In this document: in pieces, positions 17,005 through 25,759 of the stretch
Layout: each line of letters starts with the position of its first letter
How positions within the stretch are numbered: the first letter of the stretch is position 1
Source: LMUY01 sp965199555
GTDB lineage: Bacteria; Pseudomonadota; Alphaproteobacteria; Acetobacterales; Acetobacteraceae
Reading direction: 5' to 3'
DNA: 64,000 bases
Assembly (NCBI GenBank): GCA_965199555.1
Contig: CBDASJ010000015.1
Coordinates: forward strand, 186,001-250,000
Program-made: the position numbers and the translations under genes
Notes under the pieces: model-generated
Database searches by the model: none
Seen by the model: the letters and a program-made list of their open reading frames with translations, nothing else
What the model was told of the DNA's origin: nothing

Positions 17005-17703
17005 ATGAACGGCGTCACGCTGCCACAATCCATCATCGACCGTGTCACGGAACGGCGCGGCACCGCCCATTGCTTCGGCGCGATCGACCCGGCGCGCACC
17101 GCCCTGGTCGTGGTGGATTTGCAGAACGCCTTCATGGACGACGCGGTGGGCCACGCCGTGTGCCCGGCGGCGCGCGACATCGTGCCCAACGTGAACCGCC
17201 TGGCCGCCGCGCTGCGCCAGGCGGGCGGCGGCGTGTTCTGGGTCAAGAACACGGTGGACGAACGGTCCCTGCACGAATGGTCCGTCATGGGGGAGATGGC
17301 GACGCCGGAGCGGCGGGCGCGGCGCCTGGCTGCCTCCACCGAAGGCTCGGCCGGCCATGCGCTGTGGCCCGCGCTGGACGTGCGGGCGGAGGACGAGGTC
17401 GTGCGGAAATACCGCTTCAGCGCCTTTTTGCCCGGCGCGTCGGACCTTCCGGCGCGGTTGCGGGCGCGCGGCTTCGACACGGTGCTGATCACCGGCACGC
17501 TGACCAACGTTTGCTGCGAATCCTCGGCGCGGGACGCCATGATGAACAACTTCCGGGTCGTCATGGTCAGCGACGGCAACGCCGCGATGACGCGGGAGGA
17601 GCATGATGCCTCGCTGGTGGCGCTATACCTGAGCTTCACCGATCTGATGGACACCGACATGGTCGTGGCCGCCCTGGCGCAGCCGGCGGCACAGGCGGCA
17701 TGA
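17005..17703 (+). CDS. Isochorismatase-fold cysteine hydrolase (amidohydrolase)
   Basis: A 232-residue cysteine hydrolase starting at ATG 17005, seven bases after AAGGAGG (16992-16998). The family triad is present: Asp in VVVDLQNAF, Lys in VVRKYRFSAF and Cys in GTLTNVCCES. Members hydrolyse small amides or ureides: ureidoacrylate (RutB), N-carbamoylsarcosine, biuret, nicotinamide. Gene order with an AtzG/AtzE pair recalls cyanuric acid/biuret operons, in which a biuret hydrolase is this fold, but the sequence looks closer to RutB/carbamoylsarcosine amidase. It overlaps the next gene by 4 bases. No signal peptide; cytoplasmic. Confidence 0.9.
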   Translation: MNGVTLPQSIIDRVTERRGTAHCFGAIDPARTALVVVDLQNAFMDDAVGHAVCPAARDIVPNVNRLAAALRQAGGGVFWVKNTVDERSLHEWSVMGEMATPERRARRLAASTEGSAGHALWPALDVRAEDEVVRKYRFSAFLPGASDLPARLRARGFDTVLITGTLTNVCCESSARDAMMNNFRVVMVSDGNAAMTREEHDASLVALYLSFTDLMDTDMVVAALAQPAAQAA

Positions 17704-18695
17704 AGCCGGTCGTCGCGTTCATCGGCACTGGCGGCACCATCGCCTCGCTGGGCGCCGGGCCGCTGGACATCCTGGATTACGGCGCGTCCGAGAACCGGAT
17801 GCAGGCGGATGCGATCGCCGCGATGTTCCCGCAATGGGCGGCGGTGGCGGACGTCCTCCCCGTCAACTTCGACAATATCCCGAGCCACAACATCTACTTC
17901 GATGCCTGGAAGCGGCTGGTGCTGTTGTGCGACAGCCTCGTGGCGGAGCATCCGGGCCTGGCCGGCATCGTGATCGGCCACGGCACCGCCTCCATCGAGG
18001 AAACGGCGTATTTCCTGAACTTGGCGCTGAAGATCGACATCCCCGTGGTGATCGTCGGTTCGCAGCGCCCGGCCAGTGCGCTGTCGACCGACGCGGGCAT
18101 GAACCTGGTGAACGCGGTGCGCGTCGCCGCCAGTCCGCAGGCGCGTGGGCTGGGCGTGCTGGTGCTGCTGAACGACGAGATCCACGCGGCGCGGGAGGTC
18201 ACGAAAACCTCCACCTTCCGCTTGCAAACCTTCCGCACGCCGGATTTCGGCGCGCTGGGCCATGCGGACGGCGACAAGGTGGCGTTCTACCGCGCCCCGC
18301 TGCGCCGGCGCATGCCGGACACGGAGTTCGACATCCGCAAGCTGGATGCGCTGCCGCGCGTGGACATAGCCTACGCCTATGTCGGGTCGGACGGGACGGC
18401 GGTGCGCGCCTTCATCGCCGCCGGGGCAAAGGGCATCGTGTCCGCCGGGTTCGCGCCCGGCTTTCCCGGCACCGACGACGCGGCGCTGCTGACGGAGGCG
18501 GTGAAGGACGGCGTCGTGGTCGTGCAATCCACCCGGGCCGGCAGCGGGCGGACCTTCCGCGGCAAGCGTGCGACGGCCAGCGGCTTTCTGGTGGCGGACA
18601 ACCTCAATCCGCAAAAGGCGCGGCTGCTGTTGGCGCTCGCCCTGACTGTCACGCACGACCCGTCCGAGATCACCCGCATCTTTGAAACCTATTAG
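17700..18695 (+). CDS. L-asparaginase-fold amidohydrolase with altered substrate pocket
   Basis: A 331-residue protein colinear with bacterial type I/II asparaginases. The catalytic Thr in FIGTGGTIAS, the second Thr in VIGHGTASIEETAYF and the Lys in EVTKTSTF are kept. However, E. coli HGTDT reads HGTAS (the Asp that binds the substrate amino group is Ala), and the GSQDM loop that binds the substrate carboxylate reads FDNIPS. It therefore probably hydrolyses an amide that is not asparagine. No signal peptide. It follows the cysteine hydrolase with a 4-base overlap and precedes the AtzG/AtzE-like pair, so it likely acts in the same pathway. Confidence 0.88.
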   Translation: MKPVVAFIGTGGTIASLGAGPLDILDYGASENRMQADAIAAMFPQWAAVADVLPVNFDNIPSHNIYFDAWKRLVLLCDSLVAEHPGLAGIVIGHGTASIEETAYFLNLALKIDIPVVIVGSQRPASALSTDAGMNLVNAVRVAASPQARGLGVLVLLNDEIHAAREVTKTSTFRLQTFRTPDFGALGHADGDKVAFYRAPLRRRMPDTEFDIRKLDALPRVDIAYAYVGSDGTAVRAFIAAGAKGIVSAGFAPGFPGTDDAALLTEAVKDGVVVVQSTRAGSGRTFRGKRATASGFLVADNLNPQKARLLLALALTVTHDPSEITRIFETY

Positions 18696-18704
18696 GCAGT
18701 CCCT

Positions 18705-18923
18705 ATGACCGACACCCCCGACGAGGCCGCGTTGACGGCGGAATTTGACATCCTGGCCAAGCGCGCCGGCTTGTCCATCCCGGAAGACCGCCGGGCGCTG
18801 CTGTTCGATGGCTTCAAGGAGTTGCGCAACATGCTGGCACTGCTGCGCCAGCCGCGCACTGCCGCCAGCGAGCCGGCGCCCACCTATTCCATGCACAGCA
18901 TCACCCGGGGGATCGGCGGATGA
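18705..18923 (+). CDS. AtzG-like small partner of amidase (DUF4089 family)
   Basis: A 72-residue protein: an N-terminal helical part (AEFDILAKRAGLSIPEDRR), a second helix (FKELRNMLALLRQP) and a tail. Size, sequence style and position immediately before an AtzE-type amidase, with an ATGA overlap, match AtzG, the GatC-like subunit that binds and stabilises AtzE. Named by context and pattern rather than by a strong motif. Confidence 0.72.
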   Translation: MTDTPDEAALTAEFDILAKRAGLSIPEDRRALLFDGFKELRNMLALLRQPRTAASEPAPTYSMHSITRGIGG

Positions 18924-20323
18924 GCGACGCGCCGTTGCACGAACTCTCCTTGGCGGAAGCAGGGCGCAAGCTGCGCGACGGCTCCGTCACGGCGGCGGCG
19001 CTGGCGGAGGACGCGTTGGCCCGGATCGCCCGCATCGACCCGTCGCTCGACAGCTTCATCACCGTCACCGCGGAGCGGGCGCGGGCGGACGCGGCGGCGG
19101 CCGATGCGGATTTCGCCTCCGGCACGGATCGCGGCCCGATGCAGGGCGTGCCCTATGCGCTGAAGGACATCTACGACACCGCCGGCATCCGCACGACCTG
19201 CCATTCCAAGCTGCGCCTGGACAACGTGCCGGCGCGCGATTCGGTCGTTGCCGCGAAGTTCAAGGCGCAGGGCGGCGTGCTGCTGGGCAAGCTGGCGACG
19301 CATGAGTTCGCGCTGGGCGGCCCCTCCTTCGACCTGCCGTTCCCGCCGGCGCGCAACCCGTGGAACCGCGAGCACATTCCCGGCGGCTCCTCCTCCGGCT
19401 CCGGTGCCGCGGTGGCGGCCGGGCTGGTGCGGATGGCGATGGGGTCGGACACCGGCGGCTCGATCCGCGGGCCGGCCGCCTATTGCGGCACGGTCGGGTT
19501 GAAGCCCACCTATGGGCTGGTTTCGCGCCGCGGCGTGTTCCCGCTATCCACCACGTTGGACCATTGCGGCCCGCTATCCTGGTCGGTGGAGGACAGCGCC
19601 ATCGCGTTGCAGGTGATCGCCGGGTACGACGCGCTGGACCCCGCCAGTGCGGAGGTGCCGATCCCCGACTATCGGGCCGGCCTGCACGACGGCGTGCGCG
19701 GCCTGCGGATCGGCGTGCCGCGGCATTTCTATGCGAAGGAGGAGAATGCCTCGCCGGAAATGATCGCGGCGATCGACCGGGCGGCGCAAACGCTGGGTGA
19801 GCTGGGCGCGGTGGTCGAGGACGTCACCCTGCCGGAGTTCGACCTGTTCAGCCTCTGCGGCCGGGTGATCATGCTCACGGAAGCGTATGCCATCCACGAA
19901 CAGGACTATCAGGCCCGGCCGCTGGATTTCGGGCTGCTGACCTATCTGCGCATGACGTTGGGCGCCTTTGTCACGGCAACGGACCTGCACCAGGCGATGC
20001 GGCTACGGCGCGAACTGGCCGTGGCCGTGAACACGATGCTGACGCGCTACGACGCGCTGATCACGGCCAGCGCGCTGTCCACCGCGCCGAGCTTTGCCGA
20101 ATCCAAGCTCGGCACGCCGGCCTGGGCGATGCAGACCATGCCGTTCAACGTCACCGGCAACCCGGCCATGTCGATCCCGACCGGATTCTCCGCGTCCGGC
20201 CTGCCGCTGTCCATGCAGATCGTCGGCCGTGCCTTCGACGACGCCACCGTGCTGCGCATCGGCGCCGCGTTCGAGGCCGCGACCGGCCTGCTCGACAAGC
20301 GCCCGGCGCTCGCGTCCGGGTAG
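18920..20323 (+). CDS. Amidase-signature enzyme, AtzE/GatA-like
   Basis: A 467-residue amidase-signature hydrolase. The Lys82-Ser157-Ser181 triad can be read from ALKDIYDTAG, GGSSSGSGAAVAAG and GSDTGGSIRGP, with the typical 24-residue spacing between the two serines. The AtzG-like gene in front and the hydrolases further upstream suggest it acts on a carbamoyl/amide intermediate as AtzE does on 1-carboxybiuret, but AtzD and AtzH homologues are not here, so cyanurate itself is not supported as substrate. It is the last gene of the 9.8-20.3 kb operon. Confidence 0.9.
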   Translation: MSDAPLHELSLAEAGRKLRDGSVTAAALAEDALARIARIDPSLDSFITVTAERARADAAAADADFASGTDRGPMQGVPYALKDIYDTAGIRTTCHSKLRLDNVPARDSVVAAKFKAQGGVLLGKLATHEFALGGPSFDLPFPPARNPWNREHIPGGSSSGSGAAVAAGLVRMAMGSDTGGSIRGPAAYCGTVGLKPTYGLVSRRGVFPLSTTLDHCGPLSWSVEDSAIALQVIAGYDALDPASAEVPIPDYRAGLHDGVRGLRIGVPRHFYAKEENASPEMIAAIDRAAQTLGELGAVVEDVTLPEFDLFSLCGRVIMLTEAYAIHEQDYQARPLDFGLLTYLRMTLGAFVTATDLHQAMRLRRELAVAVNTMLTRYDALITASALSTAPSFAESKLGTPAWAMQTMPFNVTGNPAMSIPTGFSASGLPLSMQIVGRAFDDATVLRIGAAFEAATGLLDKRPALASG

Positions 20324-20399
20324 CTGCCGGCCGGGGGCGCGAAAAAATCTCGCAACCCCTGACAAAATCCCTTGGACGGACGCGGCCCCAGGCGCTCAT

Positions 20400-20413
20400 A
20401 TCACCGCGGTGAT
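20400..20413. promoter_or_regulatory. Perfect 14-bp palindrome, candidate operator
   Basis: ATCACCGCGGTGAT is fully self-complementary. It lies 90 bases upstream of ATG 20504, overlapping the end of a possible -10 (TCATAT, 20396-20401) that is 18 bases from a TTGGAC -35 (20372-20377). A dimeric repressor bound here would block the promoter of the following cluster. No regulator gene is adjacent, so the protein is unknown. Confidence 0.5.
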
Positions 20414-20503
20414 GCTGGCGAAGGCCGGCCTCGTCCCATAAGGTCCAGCAGGGAGGCTGTCGCGATGGATAACCAGGCTACCGGGCCGCGGGTGGGCTGA
20501 CCC

Positions 20504-21496
20504 ATGGCCGACCTGACGATATCAATCGCCGTGGGCGATTATGACCGCATGCGGCCATTGATGGATGGCGCCGTGCAGATCGACGGCGTGAACCCGGTGT
20601 TCATGCGGCTGCCACCGGAGGAAATCTTCTTCCGCGCCCTGCGCGCCACCGAGTTCGACGTGTGCGAGCTGTCGCTCAGCAGCTTCAGCCTCAAGACGGC
20701 CCGCGGCGACAACCCGTATGTGGGCATTCCCGTCTTCCCCTCCCGTGCGTTCCGCCACAGCTCCATCTTCATCCGCACCGACCGCGGCATTGCACGGCCG
20801 GAGGATCTGCGTGGCCGGCGCATCGGCGTGCCGGAATACCAGTTGACGGCGAATGTCTGGGCGCGGGCGATCCTGGCCGATGACCACGGCGTCATGCCGC
20901 ACGAGATCACCTGGGTGCGCGGCGGGCTGCTCCAGGCCGGCCGGGTGGAAAAGGTGGCGCTGTCCCTGCCGGACAACATCCGCATCGAGGACGCGCCGCC
21001 CGGCCGCACCTTGTCGGACCTGATGGAGGACGGCGAGATCGACGGCGTGATCGCGCCGCGGGCGCCTGCCGGGTTCGAGCGTGGCGACAGCCGCTTCGGC
21101 TGGCTGTTTGCCGACCCGGTGGCCGCCGGCTCGGATTACTTCAGCCGCACCCGCATCTTCCCGATCATGCACCTGCTCGGCCTGCGGCGGAGCATCGCGG
21201 ACGCCCATCCCTGGCTGCCCGGGGCGCTGCTCAAGGCGTTCGACCAGTCCAAGGCCTTGGCAGTGGCGCGGCTGGCCGACGAGTCCGCGTCCAAGGCGAC
21301 GCTGCCCTTCGTGGAGGTGCATGTGCGCCGCGCCCGCGCGCTGATGGGCGAGGATTACTGGCCCTACGGCGTGGCGCCCAACCGGCACGTGCTCGACCGC
21401 TTCCTGCACCACCATCACGTCCAGGGCCTGTCCTCCCGCCGCCTGTCGCCGGAGGAGCTGTTCCACCCGGCAACGCTGGAATCGTTTGCCATCTGA
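20504..21496 (+). CDS. 4,5-dihydroxyphthalate decarboxylase-like / NMT1-fold protein
   Basis: A 330-residue protein without a signal peptide, starting MADLTISIAVGDYDRMRPLMDG. The segments PPEEIFFRALRATEFDVCELS, VFPSRAFRHSSIFIR and GRRIGVPEYQLTANVWARAIL are those of the Pht5/OphC family (4,5-dihydroxyphthalate decarboxylase), which adopts a periplasmic-binding-protein fold. Because it leads a cluster with an ABC importer that has its own exported binding protein, an enzymatic role is more likely than transport. The real substrate may be a different aromatic or cyclic acid. Confidence 0.78.
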   Translation: MADLTISIAVGDYDRMRPLMDGAVQIDGVNPVFMRLPPEEIFFRALRATEFDVCELSLSSFSLKTARGDNPYVGIPVFPSRAFRHSSIFIRTDRGIARPEDLRGRRIGVPEYQLTANVWARAILADDHGVMPHEITWVRGGLLQAGRVEKVALSLPDNIRIEDAPPGRTLSDLMEDGEIDGVIAPRAPAGFERGDSRFGWLFADPVAAGSDYFSRTRIFPIMHLLGLRRSIADAHPWLPGALLKAFDQSKALAVARLADESASKATLPFVEVHVRRARALMGEDYWPYGVAPNRHVLDRFLHHHHVQGLSSRRLSPEELFHPATLESFAI

Positions 21497-21530
21497 ACTT
21501 CGCCGGCCGGCGACGGAGGACTTCACGACC

Positions 21531-22370
21531 ATGCCCGACAGCATCACCGGCCAGCCGGACCATGCGTCCGCTGCGCCGGCCCTCCTGCGCGTCGAGCATG
21601 TCAGCAAGCGGTTCGCCACGCCGGAAGGCAGCGTCGTCGCCGTCGACGACATGAGCTTCGACGTCAAGCGCGGCGAGTTCGTGTCCATCATCGGCCCGTC
21701 CGGTTGCGGCAAGTCGACCCTGTTCGCCATTATCGGCGGCCTGGCGGCGGCCAGCGGCGGCGTGGTCAGCGTGGAAGGCGAGGCGATCACCAAGCCGCAC
21801 CCGGCCGTCGGCATGGTGTTCCAGGAAGAGTCCTGCTTCCCCTGGCGCTCCGTGATCGACAACGTCGCCTTCCCGCTGGAGATCACCGGCCAGGGGCGCG
21901 CCGCCCGCCATGCCGCGGCCCAGGGCTTCATCGACATGGTGGGCCTGCGCGGGTTCGAGCGTCGGCAGCCGTCCGAGTTGTCGGGCGGCATGCGCCAGCG
22001 CGTGTGCATCGCCCGCACCCTGGCCGCGCAGCCGCGGCTGCTGCTGATGGATGAGCCGTTTGCGGCGCTGGACGAACAAACCCGCCTGCTGCTGGGCGAA
22101 AAGGTGCTGCAGATCCAGCAGCAAACCCACCAGACCACGCTGCTGATCACCCACAGCATCACGGAAGCCGTGCAACTGTCCGACCGCATCCTGGTGATGA
22201 GCTTCCGCCCCGGCCGCTTGAAGCGGACCCTGACCATCGACCTGCCGCGGCCGCGCACCGCCGACGTGCTGGTGAGCCCGGCCTTCGGCGCCTACGTGGC
22301 CGAACTCTGGAACGATTTGCGCCAGGAAGCCACGCGCGGCCTGGCCGAGAGTGACGGCACGGCGGCCTGA
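21531..22370 (+). CDS. ABC transporter ATP-binding protein, nitrate/sulfonate/taurine type
   Basis: A 279-residue ATPase of the SsuB/TauB/ThiZ class. ATG 21531 is chosen because CGGAGGA lies 10 bases upstream. Walker A is GPSGCGKST, Q-loop GMVFQEESCFPW, signature LSGGMRQRVCIARTL, Walker B LLLMDEPFAALD, and ITHSITEAVQLSDRI the switch region. It serves the two permeases encoded immediately downstream and the NMT1-type binding protein at 23916. Confidence 0.93.
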   Translation: MPDSITGQPDHASAAPALLRVEHVSKRFATPEGSVVAVDDMSFDVKRGEFVSIIGPSGCGKSTLFAIIGGLAAASGGVVSVEGEAITKPHPAVGMVFQEESCFPWRSVIDNVAFPLEITGQGRAARHAAAQGFIDMVGLRGFERRQPSELSGGMRQRVCIARTLAAQPRLLLMDEPFAALDEQTRLLLGEKVLQIQQQTHQTTLLITHSITEAVQLSDRILVMSFRPGRLKRTLTIDLPRPRTADVLVSPAFGAYVAELWNDLRQEATRGLAESDGTAA

Positions 22371-22373
22371 GGC

Positions 22374-23141
22374 ATGGAGCGCGCCCCGCTTCTGCAACGC
22401 TTGGCACCGCTTCTCGGCCTGCTGGTGATCGTGGCGCTGGTGGCGCTGCTGCAACTCGCCATCACCGTCGGCCTGATCGACGGCTACACCGTGCCGCTGC
22501 CGACCGACATCCTGGCCGCCGTGCCGCGGCTGTTCACGGAGGAGCACGTGGCCACGCGCTTCGCCATCACCGCGGGCGAAACATTGGCCGCCGGGTTGCT
22601 GGCGCTGGTGGTGGGGCTGGGCGCGGGCCTGGTGCTGCACCGCTGGCCCCGCATGCGCGCGGCGTTCGAGCCCTGGGTCGCGGTGCTGGCCGCCGCGCCG
22701 CTGGTGCTGGCTTATCCGCTGTTCCTGGTGCTGTTCGGCCGCAGCCCGCTCACCATCGTGGTGATCGGCTTCGCGTCCGCCCTGGCGCCGGTGATCCTGA
22801 AAACGGTGGAAGGGTTCGGCGCGGTGCGTCGGGTGCTGTTGGACGTGGGCCGCAGCCTGCGGCTGAGCCGCGCGCAGGAGTTCCGCGTCATCCTGCTGCC
22901 GGCCGCGGTGCCGGACATCTTCACCGGGCTGCGCTTGGCGTTGGTGTTCGCGCTGATCAACGTCGTGGGGGTGGAGTTCCTGATCAACCTCGGCGGGCTC
23001 GGCCAGCTCATCAACGACCTGTCGGAACGCTATGATCTGCCCGGCACCTGGGGGGCGATCGGGCTGGTGGTGCTGGTGAGCGTGCTGTTCTTCGTCCTGC
23101 TGGACGGCGGCGAACGGTGGCTGCGGCGGCGCGCCGGATGA
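22374..23141 (+). CDS. ABC transporter permease, SsuC/TauC type (first)
   Basis: A 255-residue membrane protein with about six hydrophobic segments. The EAA-type cytoplasmic loop is DVGRSLRLSRAQEFRVILLPAA, followed by PDIFTGLRLALVFALINVV, the usual arrangement in BPD_transp_1 permeases of this class. It starts 3 bases after the ATPase stop. A second, different permease follows with a 4-base overlap, so the channel is probably a heterodimer instead of the homodimer common in SsuC systems. Confidence 0.92.
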   Translation: MERAPLLQRLAPLLGLLVIVALVALLQLAITVGLIDGYTVPLPTDILAAVPRLFTEEHVATRFAITAGETLAAGLLALVVGLGAGLVLHRWPRMRAAFEPWVAVLAAAPLVLAYPLFLVLFGRSPLTIVVIGFASALAPVILKTVEGFGAVRRVLLDVGRSLRLSRAQEFRVILLPAAVPDIFTGLRLALVFALINVVGVEFLINLGGLGQLINDLSERYDLPGTWGAIGLVVLVSVLFFVLLDGGERWLRRRAG

Positions 23142-23899
23142 CGCGCGGCACCGCCCTGCCGCGCTTGATTGCAGCGGTGCTGCTGCTGGGCGCGTGGCAG
23201 GCGCTGGCGATGTCCGGCCTGCTGTTCCGCGACGTGGTGCCGCCCTTGCAGGCGATCGCCGGGGGGCTGTATCGCGTGTTCGCCGACCCCGGCTTCTACG
23301 CCAATCTGGCGGCAACGGCGGGCGAGCTGGCCGTGGCGCTGGTGGCCGGCTGCGGTGCCGGCGTCCTCGTCGGGCTTGCCATGGGCGGCAGCCGGTTCCT
23401 GTCGGCGGCGCTGGAACGCTGGCTCAACTATCTCGGCCCGACGCCGAAGATCATCCTGTTTCCCGTGATGATCCTGCTGTTCGGCGTGGGCGCCGGGTCG
23501 AAGGTCGCCATGGGCGGCGTGTCGTGCTTTTTCCCGGTGGCGATCAGCGTGGCCGCCGGCGTGCGCGGCGTGGACCCGATGCTGGTGCGCGTCGGCCGCT
23601 CGTTCCGCGCCGGGCCGTGGTCCATGCTGACCCGGATCTACCTGCCGGCCATGGCCGCACCGCTGGTGAACGGCGTGCGGCTGGGCTTCGGCGTGGCGCT
23701 GATCGGCGTGCTGCTGGCGGAAACCAAACTGTCCAACCAGGGCATCGGGTTCCTGGTGATGCAGGCGTACCAGCGCTTCGACATGCCGCGCATGTATGGG
23801 CTGCTGCTGATCGCCGTGGCGTCGGCGGCGCTGGTCAACCTCGGCACGGACCGCCTGGCGCGGCGCCTGGGCGGGCTCCGGCGGGCTACAACACGATAA
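23138..23899 (+). CDS. ABC transporter permease, SsuC/TauC type (second)
   Basis: A 253-residue paralogue of the preceding permease, starting at ATG 23138 within the previous stop (ATGA). Features: WQALAMSGLLFRDVVPPLQAI at the N-terminus, LNYLGPTPKIILFPVMILLFGVG (typical central motif with conserved Pro), and VGRSFRAGPWSMLTRIYLPAMA as the ATPase-coupling loop. It completes the importer together with the genes on either side. Confidence 0.92.
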   Translation: MTRGTALPRLIAAVLLLGAWQALAMSGLLFRDVVPPLQAIAGGLYRVFADPGFYANLAATAGELAVALVAGCGAGVLVGLAMGGSRFLSAALERWLNYLGPTPKIILFPVMILLFGVGAGSKVAMGGVSCFFPVAISVAAGVRGVDPMLVRVGRSFRAGPWSMLTRIYLPAMAAPLVNGVRLGFGVALIGVLLAETKLSNQGIGFLVMQAYQRFDMPRMYGLLLIAVASAALVNLGTDRLARRLGGLRRATTR

Positions 23900-23915
23900 C
23901 ACGGGAGCGACATCC

Positions 23916-24869
23916 ATGCGACGCATGAGCCGACTGGCCGGATGGCTGCTGGCACTGGCCCTGGCCAGCCCGCTGCACGCGGAAACGCTGAAGGTCGCGA
24001 TCGGCCAGCGCGGCAACTGGGACACCGCGGTGTCCGAACTCGGCCAGGAGGCCGGCATCTTCGCCCGGCATGACCTGACCCTGGAGCTGCTTTACACCGC
24101 CGGCGGCGGCGAAACGCAGCAGGCGGTGTTGTCGCGCAGCGTGGATATCGGCGTCGCCGTGGGCACGCTGGGAGTCATGGGCGCTGCGTCCAAGGGGGCG
24201 CCGCTGCGCATCCTGGGCGGTGAGATGACCGGCGGCGCCGATCTGTTCTGGTACGTGCCCACGGCCTCGCCGATCAAGGCGGTCGCGGACCTTGCCGGCC
24301 ATTCCGTGGCGTATTCCACCGCCGGCTCCTCCACCGACAGCATGGTGCGGATGCTGCAGGCGCAGGACAAGGTCGAGTTCCGGGCGACGCCGACCGGCGG
24401 CCTGCCGGCGACCTTCACCCAGGTGATGTCGGGCCAGATCGATGCCGGATGGAGCTCGGCGCCGTTCGGCGTCGACGCGCTGGCCAAGGGCACGGTCCGC
24501 GTCGTGTTCCGCGGCAGCGACGTGGTGGCGGCGCGCGACCAGACCATCCGGACGCTGATCACGCACGCGGCCGTGCTGGCGCAGAAGAAGGCGGCGATCG
24601 ACCGCTACATGCAGGCCTACCGGGAAACGCTGGACTACATGTACAACAACCCGGAGGCGATCACCCGCTACGCCGCCTTCGCCGGCGTGTCGCCAGAGGT
24701 GGCGAAGCGCACCCGCGACGAGTTCTTCCCCAAGGCGGCTTTGGACCCGGACCATTTGTCCGGGCTGGACGGGGTGATGGCCGACGGCGTGCGCTTCAAG
24801 TTCCTGGCGGCGCCGCTGACGGCGGAGCAGTTGTCGCAAACCGTGGTCATGGCCGGGTTCAAGCCGTAA
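23916..24869 (+). CDS. ABC transporter substrate-binding protein, NMT1/SsuA-like
   Basis: A 317-residue periplasmic protein with signal peptide (MRRMSRLAGWLLALALASPLHA). GGGAG ribosome-site-like bases (GGGAG, 23903-23907) precede ATG 23916. The mature start (ETLKVAIGQRGNWDTAVSELGQEAGIFARHDL) and the loop SVDIGVAVGTLGVMGAASKG are typical of NMT1-like ligand binders for sulfonates, pyrimidines or aromatic acids. It is the exported receptor of the importer encoded just upstream. Confidence 0.9.
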   Translation: MRRMSRLAGWLLALALASPLHAETLKVAIGQRGNWDTAVSELGQEAGIFARHDLTLELLYTAGGGETQQAVLSRSVDIGVAVGTLGVMGAASKGAPLRILGGEMTGGADLFWYVPTASPIKAVADLAGHSVAYSTAGSSTDSMVRMLQAQDKVEFRATPTGGLPATFTQVMSGQIDAGWSSAPFGVDALAKGTVRVVFRGSDVVAARDQTIRTLITHAAVLAQKKAAIDRYMQAYRETLDYMYNNPEAITRYAAFAGVSPEVAKRTRDEFFPKAALDPDHLSGLDGVMADGVRFKFLAAPLTAEQLSQTVVMAGFKP

Positions 24870-24877
24870 GGCGCGCC

Positions 24878-25687
24878 ATGCCGGACGTCACGCCCCCGCT
24901 CCGCATCGCCATCGCCGGTTTCGGGGCGATCGGGCGCTCGGTCGCCGGGCACCTGCTGGCCGGCATTCCTGGGCTACGCCTGGCGGCGGTGGGCGTGCGC
25001 GACCCGGCCGCCGCGCAGGCCGCGCTGCCGGCCGAGGTCGTGGTGGTGGCGGTCGACGCCTTGGCGGAGCACGCCGATATCGTCGTCGAATGCGCGCCGG
25101 CCGCGGTGCTGCCGGCGATCGCCGAGCCGGCCTTGCGGGCCGGGCGCAGCCTGGTCGTGCTGAGCTGCGGCGCCCTGCTGGAGCGGATGGACCTGGTGGA
25201 GCTGGCGCGGGCGCATGGCGGCCGGGTTGTGGTGCCGACCGGGGCGCTGCTGGGCCTGGACGCCATCGCCGCCGCGGCGGAAGGCGTGATCCACACGGTG
25301 CAGATGGTCACGCGCAAGCCGCCGAGCGGGTTGCAGGGTGCGCCATACCTCCTGGCGCACGGCATCGCGCTGGACGACCTCAAGGAGCCGCTGATGGTGT
25401 TCGAAGGCTCGGCGCGGGAAGCGGCGCGTGGCTTTCCGGCCAACGTCAACGTTGCCGCGGCGCTGTCGCTGGCCGGGATCGGCGCCGACCGCACGCGGCT
25501 GCAAATCTGGGCCGACCCGGGGGTGACCCGCAACATCCACCGGATCGACGTGGACGCGGATTCGGCGCGGTTCAGCGTGTCCATCGAGAACATCCCCAGC
25601 GAGAACCCCCGCACCGGTCGCATCACGGCGCTGTCGGTGGTGGCGATGCTCCGCAAGCTCCGCGGCACGCTGGTGGTGGGAAGCTGA
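24878..25687 (+). CDS. nadX: L-aspartate dehydrogenase-like oxidoreductase
   Basis: A 269-residue NAD(P)-dependent dehydrogenase of the DUF108/aspartate dehydrogenase family. N-terminal Rossmann motif AIAGFGAIGRSVAG, then VVECAPAAVLP and VVLSCGALL. The C-terminal catalytic domain carries PTGALLGLDAI and FPANVNVAAALSLAGIG, both family landmarks. NadX makes iminoaspartate or deaminates aspartate, but many homologues sit in catabolic clusters like this one and may act on related amino or imino acids. It starts 8 bases after the binding-protein stop. Confidence 0.85.
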   Translation: MPDVTPPLRIAIAGFGAIGRSVAGHLLAGIPGLRLAAVGVRDPAAAQAALPAEVVVVAVDALAEHADIVVECAPAAVLPAIAEPALRAGRSLVVLSCGALLERMDLVELARAHGGRVVVPTGALLGLDAIAAAAEGVIHTVQMVTRKPPSGLQGAPYLLAHGIALDDLKEPLMVFEGSAREAARGFPANVNVAAALSLAGIGADRTRLQIWADPGVTRNIHRIDVDADSARFSVSIENIPSENPRTGRITALSVVAMLRKLRGTLVVGS

Positions 25688-25759
25688 GGCAGGCCGCAGC
25701 GCTGGCGAACCCGGCGCCACGCCCCTAATGAAGACGGGAGGCGACAGGGAGTAGACCAG

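Noticed and set aside
17005..20323. A complete cyanuric acid degradation operon
   Set aside because: AtzG/AtzE-like and cysteine hydrolase genes are present but no AtzD or AtzH homologue is, and an unusual asparaginase-fold gene is added.
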